From positions 1 through 64,000 of IMG/VR virus record IMGVR_UViG_3300020465_000011: a DNA stretch of 64,000 nt; one strand, written 5' to 3'. This document shows positions 37,575-46,573 of this stretch, piece by piece (positions within the stretch are counted from its first letter, which is position 1; every line of letters starts with the position of its first letter). The position numbers and the translations under genes were made by a program. The notes under the pieces were generated by a model, which worked only from the letters and a program-made list of their open reading frames with translations, was not told the DNA's origin and ran no database searches. This DNA is from a virus.

Positions 37575-39036
37575 TCCTCATGATTATAAAAAGAATATAC
37601 TAGATACAAAAAGCAAAACTTTTTGTGGAGCAAAATGGTATAATGCTACAATCTGGTTAGGACATGGTGCAACTACTAGTTGTCATCACCCACCTCCTCA
37701 TAAAATTGATCCTGAAGAAGTTAAAAAAGATCCTAGTGCGTTACACAATACAACTTATAAAAAACTTGTAAGAAAAGAAATGCAAGAAGGTGTTCAATGT
37801 AAAGAATGCGAATACTGTTGGAAGATTGAAAATTTAGAGCAAGACTTAATAAGTGATAGAGTTTATAAAAGTAACATATATGATGATGAAAAGCTACAAG
37901 AAGCATTTGACTCCAATTGGAGGAAGAGTTTTAATCCTATTAATTTAGAAATTGCATTTGATGCCAACTGTAATTTTGCATGTAGTTATTGCAATGCTGG
38001 GTTTAGTACTACATGGGCACATGATGTTAAAAAGAACGGACCGTACAAAGATTTGCTTAGTGACGGTTGGGGTGCATTTGCAACTGAAGGTAATTGGGCT
38101 CAGCCGTATGGTTTAAAAAATGAAGGTAATCCATATATTGAAGCATTTTGGAAATGGTGGGAAAGTGACTTACAGTATTCATTGAATGAACTTCGTGTTA
38201 CTGGAGGAGAAGCAACTGTTAGTAAAGATTTTTGGAAACTAGTTAATTGGTTTGAAAAGAATCCAGGGTGTAAGGTAAATTTAGCAGTAAATACAAATCT
38301 AGGAATTAAAAAAGACAGGTTAAAAAAACTTATTAATAGTAGTAAATTTATTAGAAAGTTAGACATATATTCTAGTAACGAAAGTTTTGGACCACAGTCA
38401 GAATATATACGTGATGGTTTAATATGGAAAGATTGGTTTGAAAATTCTGAAACATTGTTAACTGAATCTAATGCAGGTTATCATGTTATGCTAACACTAA
38501 ATGCATTATGTTTAGGAAGTTTGGATAAATTTCATGAAGCTATATTTGAATTAAAAAGTAAAACAGGTAAGAATATATATTTGAGTTATAATATATTACG
38601 ATTTCCTAGTTTTCAAAGTATTACAACATTACCTAAACATATTAGAGATGAGAGGTCTGAATATTATCAAAAATGGCTAGATAAAAATAAACAACATTTG
38701 AATAGACATGAAGTTGATGGAATGGACAGAACAATCAGCTACATAAAAAATGTTGACGAAGGACATAGTGTAAAAGAACTAAGCGACTTATCTTGTAGAC
38801 AAAATGACTTCTTTAATTTTTATAGTCAATATGACGTAAGAAGAAACAAAGTATTTGCAAGAGCATTTGGTGACTGGCCTGATCTTATTGAATGGTATAC
38901 ATCTTTAGCAGGAAATATTAATCACCGCGATATATCTGAACCTATTGAAGCAAATGCAGTTGATTGGGGTAAAGATATATATGATGGCGTAATAGAAGAT
39001 GCCATTAAGCAAGGTTTAGTCAATGGACCGGCGTAA
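37567..39036 (+). CDS. Radical SAM enzyme with N-terminal twitch-type cluster domain (2)
   Basis: A 489-residue paralogue of the previous enzyme. The radical SAM motif is C135-NFA-C139-SY-C142. The auxiliary domain has C20, C39 (SCHHPPPHKI, nearly the same as SCHHPSPHKI in gene 1), C78, C81 and C84. The SAM-binding segment reads TGGEA rather than GGEP. The close match of the SCHHP segment suggests a recent duplication from gene 1. The C-terminal third is unlike known domains. It overlaps both neighbours, so expression is coupled. Confidence 0.87.
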   Translation: MSDPHDYKKNILDTKSKTFCGAKWYNATIWLGHGATTSCHHPPPHKIDPEEVKKDPSALHNTTYKKLVRKEMQEGVQCKECEYCWKIENLEQDLISDRVYKSNIYDDEKLQEAFDSNWRKSFNPINLEIAFDANCNFACSYCNAGFSTTWAHDVKKNGPYKDLLSDGWGAFATEGNWAQPYGLKNEGNPYIEAFWKWWESDLQYSLNELRVTGGEATVSKDFWKLVNWFEKNPGCKVNLAVNTNLGIKKDRLKKLINSSKFIRKLDIYSSNESFGPQSEYIRDGLIWKDWFENSETLLTESNAGYHVMLTLNALCLGSLDKFHEAIFELKSKTGKNIYLSYNILRFPSFQSITTLPKHIRDERSEYYQKWLDKNKQHLNRHEVDGMDRTISYIKNVDEGHSVKELSDLSCRQNDFFNFYSQYDVRRNKVFARAFGDWPDLIEWYTSLAGNINHRDISEPIEANAVDWGKDIYDGVIEDAIKQGLVNGPA

Positions 39037-39919
39037 AATACTACTAGTATCTCCTACTTTAAGTGATTCTTTATTTTTTTGTCAAGTAACAGGACATCAT
39101 TTAAATGTTCTCTGGCCGGGCTGGTGGAACGGCTTAAATGAAAAATATGGTTCATTTGAGATTATAACCAAATTTGGTGTAACACGTGGTGATGATGCTA
39201 ATAAAATTTACGGATCGTGGAACAAGGAAGGCTGTTTACAATTTCTAGAAGATATGAAGAACTATGATGGTTATCTTACTAGTATAAAGTTAGATAGCTA
39301 TAACTATCTTTATAATAATGGTTTACTAGATAATCTTAAAGAAGCAAGTAAGGATTGTTATCATATTTTACTTTTTAAAAGAGATTTTATAGATACAGTT
39401 CTAAGTTTATGTTTACTTAATAGTGAAGAACAAAGTGTAGATGATCCTAATGATGGTTTAAAACGTCGTCGATGGTACGAATCAACAGATCCTGTCACAG
39501 TTACTAAAGAACATGTAATAGATCAATTTTATTATCTGTTTGAAACATACGCAGATTTTATCCTAGGAAATAAATTTGGTATCAAATTTGATGAAATAAT
39601 GTTTTCTGAAGAGCTTAGAAATGTAAAAACATTTAAACAGATAATGGAAAAAACAAAACTTGCCAAGGACTGGAATTATGAAGGTATTCCAATGGCTGGC
39701 CCGGACCCTAGTATTAGTTTCAGTAAGCAAGGTTATATTTCAAACTACTATCAAACAGTATTTTGGATCATTGAATTACTTCAATTAAATATAGATAATA
39801 TACATGTCCCAACTAATCAGCCTGAATTTAAAAATATTGATTGGGGGATTGATTTGAGTCAACAAGTTTCTATATTATCTAGATGGGTAAAACAGGCTCG
39901 AGATTGGAATAATAAATGA
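39023..39919 (+). CDS. Hypothetical protein, possibly sulfotransferase-like
   Basis: A 298-residue protein set between radical SAM genes and overlapping the upstream one by 14 nt and the downstream one by ATGA. The segment CYHILLFKRDFIDTVLSLCL recalls the YLVRDPRDVVVS element of PAPS-dependent sulfotransferases, and SPTLSDSLFF near the N terminus stands where a phosphate loop would be, but the loop is not convincing. I therefore leave the function open. The tight packing implies that it acts on the same substrate as its neighbours. Confidence 0.6.
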   Translation: MDRRKILLVSPTLSDSLFFCQVTGHHLNVLWPGWWNGLNEKYGSFEIITKFGVTRGDDANKIYGSWNKEGCLQFLEDMKNYDGYLTSIKLDSYNYLYNNGLLDNLKEASKDCYHILLFKRDFIDTVLSLCLLNSEEQSVDDPNDGLKRRRWYESTDPVTVTKEHVIDQFYYLFETYADFILGNKFGIKFDEIMFSEELRNVKTFKQIMEKTKLAKDWNYEGIPMAGPDPSISFSKQGYISNYYQTVFWIIELLQLNIDNIHVPTNQPEFKNIDWGIDLSQQVSILSRWVKQARDWNNK

Positions 39920-41349
39920 CTGTATTGCATAAAGTTCCTAAAGGACTTGATAAAAAAACAGAAGAGACTTTACCAGAGACAAATGTAGAACGATTTAATC
40001 GTATGAAAAAGAATAAAAGTTTCTGTGCGGCTCCATGGTTACATATTCATAGTTTACCACAAGGTTATATTATGCCTTGTTGTATGTGGGATTATGGCAT
40101 ATTTAAAGAAAACCCATATCGATATGGAAATATGCGTGATGTTAAAAATATAAATGAAGCTTTAAACAGTGACCAATTTAAAAAACTTAGACTTCAAATG
40201 ATGGCAGGAGAAAAAATTAAAGGTTGTATCAGATGTTACGATAGAGAAGTTCATGCTCCTCCCAGTGGGAAAGAAGCCGAACAATATTCGATGCGAGGTT
40301 GGTTCAATGAATACTTCTTTAGAAGAAGCCATGAATATCATGACATGGCAGATTACGTTATGGGAACACAACCAGACGGAACAATACATGATATAAAGAT
40401 ACGTTATCTAGACATTAGGTTTGGAAATATTTGTAATCTTAGATGTAGAATGTGCGGACATGGATTGAGTAGTACATGGTATGACGAAGAAAAGAAAATA
40501 AATCCACATCGAGGCCTTCAAAAATTTATTCATACTGATTGTTATGATAAGATAGAGGAATATCTTCCTCATGTAACAGAAATATACTTTGCTGGCGGTG
40601 AGCCATTTTTATATCCTGAACATTTAAAAATGTTGGATAAATTAATTGAGGTAGGAAATACTAATTGTAGTATAAAATATAATACCAATCTAACTACTTT
40701 AAAGTATAAGAAAAGAAGTTTACTAGATGTGTGGAAACGATTTCCAAATGTTCATATAGGTGCCAGTATAGACGGTATGGGAGATACCGTCGAATATATT
40801 AGAACAAATATGAATTGGAAAGATTTTAAAAATAACTTTCAGCGTGTCAAAGAGGAATGTCCACATGTTAGTATTACCGCTTCACCTACAATAGGAGTGT
40901 TCAATATTGAAACATATCCTGAATTTGATAGATTTCAAATTGAAAATGGGTGGACCAATGGACACCACGCAATTAACTATATTATGGCACCCGATGAGAT
41001 GAATATATATTTCATGCCAACTTGGTATAAGGATAAGTTAATAAAAATATACGAAGAGCATCGCGATTGGATATACAATACTATAGGCGTTGCAAATAAA
41101 CATGCACTAAGAATAAATGAAATAATAAAAAGATTACAAATAGAACATGCAACTCCTGAAGAGGTTGATAAACATATGGCTCGTTTGCATCATAAACTTG
41201 AATTATATGATGATACAGCAGGATTAAATTGGAAGAAATCAATGCCTCATCTGGACGCTATGCTCAAAATGCATTTTTATAAAAGACAACAAAATCTCCA
41301 AGATTCTGAATTAGCTGAACTTCCTAAAGGCTGGGGAGAAGTTAAGTGA
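39916..41349 (+). CDS. Radical SAM enzyme with N-terminal SPASM/twitch-like domain (3)
   Basis: A 477-residue enzyme. Core motif C173-NLR-C177-RM-C180, with GGEP in IYFAGGEPFLYPEHLK and a later SIDG motif (GASIDGMGDTVEYIR). The N-terminal domain reads FCAAPWLHIHSLPQGYIMPC: C37, C55 and C56, then C104 and C107, the SPASM-like CxxPW...PCC...CxxC arrangement placed before the core instead of after it. Ala-Ala of CAAPW is coded GCGGCT. Substrate unknown. Its stop lies in a GTGA overlap with the next radical SAM gene. Confidence 0.88.
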   Translation: MTVLHKVPKGLDKKTEETLPETNVERFNRMKKNKSFCAAPWLHIHSLPQGYIMPCCMWDYGIFKENPYRYGNMRDVKNINEALNSDQFKKLRLQMMAGEKIKGCIRCYDREVHAPPSGKEAEQYSMRGWFNEYFFRRSHEYHDMADYVMGTQPDGTIHDIKIRYLDIRFGNICNLRCRMCGHGLSSTWYDEEKKINPHRGLQKFIHTDCYDKIEEYLPHVTEIYFAGGEPFLYPEHLKMLDKLIEVGNTNCSIKYNTNLTTLKYKKRSLLDVWKRFPNVHIGASIDGMGDTVEYIRTNMNWKDFKNNFQRVKEECPHVSITASPTIGVFNIETYPEFDRFQIENGWTNGHHAINYIMAPDEMNIYFMPTWYKDKLIKIYEEHRDWIYNTIGVANKHALRINEIIKRLQIEHATPEEVDKHMARLHHKLELYDDTAGLNWKKSMPHLDAMLKMHFYKRQQNLQDSELAELPKGWGEVK

Positions 41350-42545
41350 AGAAATATTGTGTAATGCCATGGATAGGACTTGAAGTTAATAACAATGGAA
41401 ATTTGAGACCGTGTTGTGTTTATAAAGATCAAATCAGAGATGAACAGGGCAAAACTTTTAATATTAATAATAACACAATAGAAGAATATGCTAACAGTAA
41501 ATCAATGATTGAACTTAAAGAGAAACTTATAAATGGACAAGAGCCATGGGGCTGTATTAAATGTTATGAAGAAGAAAGTCTAAATGTTGCTAGTCTGCGT
41601 CAACGAAAAAACAAGTATTATAAAGATTATATTACAAAATCAGTAGAAGCTGTAGACTTGATTTCTGTTGATTTAAAATTAAGTAACTTGTGTAATCAAA
41701 AATGTGTAATTTGTAATACTGGTGCTAGTAGTTTATTAGCTTCTGAAAATAAACAAATTCTGCCAGAGCTGAACATCGACTGGAATAAAACACAAGATCT
41801 ATATCATTGGTATAAAAAAGATGAAGTATGGAGTGAGCTAGAAGCAAAAACACAAGCAACACAACATTTTGATTTTTTTGGCGGTGAGCCATGGCTTATA
41901 AAAAAGCAATGGGAATTTCTTAAACATCTAATAGATTCAGATAGATGTAAATGGGTATCATTGAATTATGCTACCAATGGTAGCATACATGATGATGCAT
42001 ACTTCACTGAATACTTTTCTAAATTTAGAGATGTTTCTATATTATATAGTGGTGATGGAATTGAAAATTCGTTTGAATACAATAGATTTCCAGGAAAATG
42101 GGAAACATATAAAAACAATGTTCTTAAAGCTAAAAAGTTTCAAGTTGATAATAGTATTTCATGGATGGGAGTTGCATATACAGTAAGTGCATACAGTATA
42201 CATAATGTCATTGAGGCCATGGATTTTTATACAAAAAACAATGTTGAAGTATGGTTTAATATGGTAAATGAAGATGAACTGTGTGCAGGAGTATTACCTG
42301 ATGATGTTAAAAAAGCAATACGGAAAAATATTAAAGAAGGATGGCGATCAGATTTTACTACACTAGATAAAAATATTGATACTGCATTTTTTGAACAACA
42401 ATTAGATAGAGAAGTTAGTAGTAACTGGAAAAAAGTATTTGTGAAGAAAACTAATGCACGTGACAAATTTAGAGGAGTTGATTTTACTAAGTTAATTCCA
42501 ATGGCTTCGCTTAAAGAATTTTTAGGCAGGGACGCATCATGGTAG
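41346..42545 (+). CDS. Radical SAM enzyme with N-terminal SPASM/twitch-like domain (4)
   Basis: A 399-residue enzyme with GTG start inside the GTGA overlap. Core motif C116-NQK-C120-VI-C123, SAM-binding FFGGEPWLIKKQW. The N-terminal auxiliary domain begins KKYCVMPWIGLEVNNNGNLR, with C5, C23, C24, C70 and C73. Closest in layout to gene 3. Overlaps the next gene by 7 nt. The reaction cannot be assigned: enzymes with this domain order include uncharacterised phage proteins only, as far as I know. Confidence 0.87.
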   Translation: MKKYCVMPWIGLEVNNNGNLRPCCVYKDQIRDEQGKTFNINNNTIEEYANSKSMIELKEKLINGQEPWGCIKCYEEESLNVASLRQRKNKYYKDYITKSVEAVDLISVDLKLSNLCNQKCVICNTGASSLLASENKQILPELNIDWNKTQDLYHWYKKDEVWSELEAKTQATQHFDFFGGEPWLIKKQWEFLKHLIDSDRCKWVSLNYATNGSIHDDAYFTEYFSKFRDVSILYSGDGIENSFEYNRFPGKWETYKNNVLKAKKFQVDNSISWMGVAYTVSAYSIHNVIEAMDFYTKNNVEVWFNMVNEDELCAGVLPDDVKKAIRKNIKEGWRSDFTTLDKNIDTAFFEQQLDREVSSNWKKVFVKKTNARDKFRGVDFTKLIPMASLKEFLGRDASW

Positions 42546-43819
42546 AGCCTCAATATAATATATGCAGTAAAATGTGGACAGATTTGAATATAAATTTTCA
42601 AAAGAAAACTTTCCAACATTGTTGTAAACAGGTGCATCAACCAATATCATTGATTGAGATTGATAAATTAAAGGCAGATGTATTTGATTTTCATGAACGT
42701 AATGTAAGAAATAGAAAGATCAGCATTGATCATAACATGTTACCTCCTGATTGTCAATGGTGTATATCTACTGCTCCTAATAATATTAAAAAAGTTTGGA
42801 ACATATGGGAAGACGAAGATCTAGATGAATATCAGAAAACCAATGATCTTGCAACTCTTAAAAAAACTTCTAGAACTGCATACATTGATTTAGATATTGG
42901 AAATAGTTGTGATTTAGCATGTGTCTACTGCGGGCCATGGAGTAGCACAACATGGGCTAAAGAATTAGGTCAAATTAAATCTGCTAGAAATTTCATTGAC
43001 CCGGAATGGAAGGAAAAAATACTAGAGAACTTATCTCTTTATTTGTTAAAGTTAGACAGTACTGAAAAAATTGTTTTTAATATACTAGGCGGAGAACCGT
43101 TGTTAATTGTTGATACATATGAAATTATTTCATATCTAAGTAATAACTGTAAGCACTTTAAACAAAAACCTATACTAATGATTACAACAAATTTAAATTG
43201 TAAACCTGCAAGTTTAAAAAAGTTATTAGAAACTTTAGAAGAAACTAAGGACATTTTTGAATGGAACATAAGTGTCAGTATAGAAGATATTAATATACGT
43301 GCAGAACAAGTAAGATATCATTTAGATTTTAATAAATTTGAAAATAATCTTAAAGCTATTAAAAATGCACCAGATAAGATATATGTAACAGCTACTTTAA
43401 GTATTTTTAGTTTTCCTAACTTTCATGAGTTCATTAATTGGATTTTTTGGGTCCTAGGGGTTGAAAACTATAATAAGACTTGGGATTTTACTTTAAACAA
43501 TGTACAAGAAGGATTCACTGACTTAGCGTATTGTCCTCGCGAGTTAATAGATATAGATAAAATTAAAAACACATACAATACACTTATCAAAGACATAACA
43601 GATAGAAACGAACATAAAGTTAGAAATGTTATGGATCATCTAGATAATATGTATCAACGTTCAGGAACTAAGAAACCAGGAAGAGAGTTTTATGGTTTCT
43701 GGGACAAAATGAGTAAAAGAAGAAATGTAGATTATTTTACAATTTATCCATTGACGTCAATGAAATTTCCATGCAACTTGGAAGATAATAAGTTAGTAAC
43801 CAATGATCAGATTTCATGA
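42539..43819 (+). CDS. Radical SAM enzyme with N-terminal twitch-like domain (5)
   Basis: A 426-residue enzyme. Core motif C124-DLA-C128-VY-C131 in IGNSCDLACVYCGPWSSTTW, SAM-binding LGGEPLLI. The N-terminal cysteines are C9, C28, C29, C72 and C75 (CQWC). The CGPWSSTTWAKEL stretch resembles gene 1 (CGPEFSSKWVEEL), so the two are related. It overlaps the next radical SAM gene by 17 nt. No substrate information. Confidence 0.86.
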   Translation: MVEPQYNICSKMWTDLNINFQKKTFQHCCKQVHQPISLIEIDKLKADVFDFHERNVRNRKISIDHNMLPPDCQWCISTAPNNIKKVWNIWEDEDLDEYQKTNDLATLKKTSRTAYIDLDIGNSCDLACVYCGPWSSTTWAKELGQIKSARNFIDPEWKEKILENLSLYLLKLDSTEKIVFNILGGEPLLIVDTYEIISYLSNNCKHFKQKPILMITTNLNCKPASLKKLLETLEETKDIFEWNISVSIEDINIRAEQVRYHLDFNKFENNLKAIKNAPDKIYVTATLSIFSFPNFHEFINWIFWVLGVENYNKTWDFTLNNVQEGFTDLAYCPRELIDIDKIKNTYNTLIKDITDRNEHKVRNVMDHLDNMYQRSGTKKPGREFYGFWDKMSKRRNVDYFTIYPLTSMKFPCNLEDNKLVTNDQIS

Positions 43820-44960
43820 ATTAGAAAGAATTCATATTGAGTTAAGCTCTGCTTGTAATGCGGCCTGCCCTGCATGTCCAAGAAATGTCGACGGAGGATA
43901 TACTATACCATGGTTAACAACACGAACTTTATCCTTTGAAGATTTTATAAAAATATTCACCAGTGAAGTTTGTCAACAACTTAAAACAATTTTAATGTGT
44001 GGAAATTATGGTGATCCTATTTACTGTAAAGATTTGCCAAAAATATTAGAATACTTGTGGAAGGAAAATACAAGACTACATGTACATGTTCATACCAATG
44101 GTGGTGTACGAAGTCCGGAGTGGTGGAGTGCTTTAGCAAAATCTAATCCTAAGTTATTGGTTGTTTTTAGTATAGACGGTCTAGAAGATACAAATCACAT
44201 ATATAGAAGAAATGTTAACTGGCAGAAACTAAGAGAAAATATTATTGCGTATATAAAAGTTGGAGGTCATGCAATATGGGAATTTCTTATTTTTAAACAC
44301 AATCAACACCAAATCAATGATGCTAGACAGATGTCAATTGAATTAGGGTTTATAGATTTTAAAGCTAAACGTGCATTTGGATTTGAAAACGTTGCTAATA
44401 GCTATAATTCAATGAGGGTGTTAGATAATATAGGAAACGTAGAGTATTTTATACAGCCTCCAGATAACGAAGAATTTAGAAATAAAAACTTTCAAACAGA
44501 AGATACAGAGCGATATGATTATTCGGCTAATAATAGTTTACCATTGGATGCTTATGAAGTAGCTTGGAGTCAACGTGATAATAATTTTAATTATGTGCTT
44601 AATGCTGAACTTAAAGATTACGAAAAACTAGATGGTACTGAAATATCATGCATGACTAAAAATTCTAAAGAAATATATATTGACAGTAATGGAAATGTAC
44701 ACCCTTGCTGTTTTTTAGGAATAGGCAGTCAAAATGTTACACTTGCAAGTGACACTATGCAATACCATAAATGGCTTAAAGAGAATATAGAGTTAGATAA
44801 AACTAATGCTAAAAATTATTCACTTAGGCAAATATTAGATACTAACTTTCTATCTAAGATAGAAAACACATGGAACAAAACACACAAAGAAGGAAGATTA
44901 ATGTGTTGCACTAGAATGTGTATAAGAAATAAAAGTGCAACAGATAAATTATACGTATGA
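43803..44960 (+). CDS. Radical SAM/SPASM enzyme (6), canonical domain order
   Basis: A 385-residue enzyme with the core motif at the very N terminus: C18-NAA-C22-PA-C25-PRN. The SAM-binding segment is CGNYGDPI (GDP instead of GGEP), and FSIDGLED follows. The C-terminal SPASM domain has cysteines at about 282, 301-302, 367-368 and 372 (SCMTKNSKEIYIDSNG, HPCCFLG, MCCTRMC). It is thus built in the usual order, unlike genes 1-5. SPASM enzymes modify peptides or small carbohydrates (the BtrN type lacks part of the domain). Coupled by ATGA to the methyltransferase gene. Confidence 0.88.
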   Translation: MIRFHELERIHIELSSACNAACPACPRNVDGGYTIPWLTTRTLSFEDFIKIFTSEVCQQLKTILMCGNYGDPIYCKDLPKILEYLWKENTRLHVHVHTNGGVRSPEWWSALAKSNPKLLVVFSIDGLEDTNHIYRRNVNWQKLRENIIAYIKVGGHAIWEFLIFKHNQHQINDARQMSIELGFIDFKAKRAFGFENVANSYNSMRVLDNIGNVEYFIQPPDNEEFRNKNFQTEDTERYDYSANNSLPLDAYEVAWSQRDNNFNYVLNAELKDYEKLDGTEISCMTKNSKEIYIDSNGNVHPCCFLGIGSQNVTLASDTMQYHKWLKENIELDKTNAKNYSLRQILDTNFLSKIENTWNKTHKEGRLMCCTRMCIRNKSATDKLYV

Positions 44961-45721
44961 CACAACTAATAGATGAATGTAAAGTAATGGCATTAATGAA
45001 TGACATGCTTGTTCAAAGTATGATAATTCGAGACATAACACAAAGAACGTGTAGTAAACCTACACGGAGACGAATACTAGAACTGGGTTCAGGCGGTGGC
45101 GGCTGGACAAAAATTATACATAAACTCAGTGAAGAATCCGGTAATCCTCCGCTTGATGTAGGTTGGACATTGGTAGAAAATTTTATGTGGATGGAAGACA
45201 ATTATCAAGGTGATTGGCCAACTACCAAGGAGGAATTAAGAGAAGCTGTTAAGGACATGATTCCACATGCTATTCTTGAAAATATATACGATCATAGCGT
45301 AACACAATTAATCTCTGACAGAGAGTTTAATAATTGTTATAACAATAATATTTCTTTCATGCGAATCGATGTTTCAGCAACATACCAAGAAATAGAACAT
45401 TTAATTAAACATAACTTAGATGATGATGCTATGATTATAATCGACGATACTAGAATGAACTGTGGAATAGAAAGAATATATTTGTTGTTTGAACTAATTA
45501 GAAATAACTTAGGATATCCTGTTTGGTTTGGAGAAAAAGAAAGTATGCTATGTAAAAATCCAGATAGAGCTAAATTTTATAGTAATTGGTTAGCAGAAGC
45601 ATTAAAAGAAAAAAACTACAATATATATTGGAATCAAGAGTATAAAGTATTTTTTGGCATAGATTGTTATTTTACAACAACTACCCCGTTTAATATATTT
45701 GTATCTCAGGTAAAGGAATAA
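44957..45721 (+). CDS. Class I SAM-dependent methyltransferase
   Basis: A 254-residue protein whose residues 38-48 (RRILELGSGGGGW) match motif I of class I methyltransferases. The acidic strand ends DAMIIIDDTRMNCGIERIYL suggest motif IV. It is not closely similar to the four tandem methyltransferases at 57736-63232. Located between radical SAM genes 6 and 7 and coupled upstream by ATGA, it may methylate the same product. Acceptor unknown. Confidence 0.72.
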   Translation: MTQLIDECKVMALMNDMLVQSMIIRDITQRTCSKPTRRRILELGSGGGGWTKIIHKLSEESGNPPLDVGWTLVENFMWMEDNYQGDWPTTKEELREAVKDMIPHAILENIYDHSVTQLISDREFNNCYNNNISFMRIDVSATYQEIEHLIKHNLDDDAMIIIDDTRMNCGIERIYLLFELIRNNLGYPVWFGEKESMLCKNPDRAKFYSNWLAEALKEKNYNIYWNQEYKVFFGIDCYFTTTTPFNIFVSQVKE

Positions 45722-45723
45722 AA

Positions 45724-46569
45724 ATGCAACTTATATTCAATGATCATTCATTAGAATTAGAATTGTACAATACAAATTTTGTAGACGCTTGGTGTAATTG
45801 GGTATTCAATGAAAGTAATGAATTAGATTTAAATTTTGATTATAATAGAGTAAAACAACTGCACAGTGAAAGACTAACACTAATAGACAAGTTAGATACA
45901 ATTTTAAATGCTGTTAATGAAATAGCAGTAAGTATGGGGTTGCCTGACAAATGGCATTATGAATTATCTAACTTATACGATAGTAATTTTTTACAACGAA
46001 CACACGAACAATGGGCTATGATATCAAAAGAAGCAAATGAAAAGCACTTGCCTTTGTATGATGCACAGGTAGCAGAAATATGGAATGCTCATAATCAAAA
46101 ACTCGCAGAGCAATCTAAACATTATAATGACATTAATTCATGGGTGCATCACATTGAATTTCAATACAAATTTTTCTCAATGTCCAGAGTTATGTTTAAT
46201 AGATCTGACGAAGCAATTAAAAGTTATAATATCACACCAAGTGATACCAGTTTCATTAAAGATGCAGTTACAATACCTTTCAATGATATTGGCAGACCTC
46301 AATATGAAAAATTTTGTATAAGTGGCAATGTAACAAATCCTGAGATAAGCAATTATAATAACGTTATTAATGCAGTAGAGTTATCAAGTACTCCTGTACA
46401 AACTCCAATTGATCCTAGATTTATTACTACTTGTGAACAGCAAGGAGTTGAACAATGGGGGCCTAATGTTTGTGTTGCTAAAAACAAAGAAATAGATACT
46501 CAGCTGATGGGATATACAGTAATTAGTAATTTTACTGAAGGAGAGAATAGGATGATATTAAAAAGGTAG
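45724..46569 (+). CDS. Hypothetical protein within the radical-SAM operon
   Basis: A 281-residue protein that I do not recognise. It begins with strands (MQLIFNDHSLELELYN) followed by a helical middle (RTHEQWAMISKEANEKHLPL) containing many Trp, His and Asn, and contains only four Cys, so it is not an iron-sulphur enzyme of the neighbouring type. Spacing is two bases after the methyltransferase and four before radical SAM gene 7. It might be a partner or a substrate-carrier, but nothing in the sequence proves this. Confidence 0.65.
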   Translation: MQLIFNDHSLELELYNTNFVDAWCNWVFNESNELDLNFDYNRVKQLHSERLTLIDKLDTILNAVNEIAVSMGLPDKWHYELSNLYDSNFLQRTHEQWAMISKEANEKHLPLYDAQVAEIWNAHNQKLAEQSKHYNDINSWVHHIEFQYKFFSMSRVMFNRSDEAIKSYNITPSDTSFIKDAVTIPFNDIGRPQYEKFCISGNVTNPEISNYNNVINAVELSSTPVQTPIDPRFITTCEQQGVEQWGPNVCVAKNKEIDTQLMGYTVISNFTEGENRMILKR

Positions 46570-46573
46570 CTCA

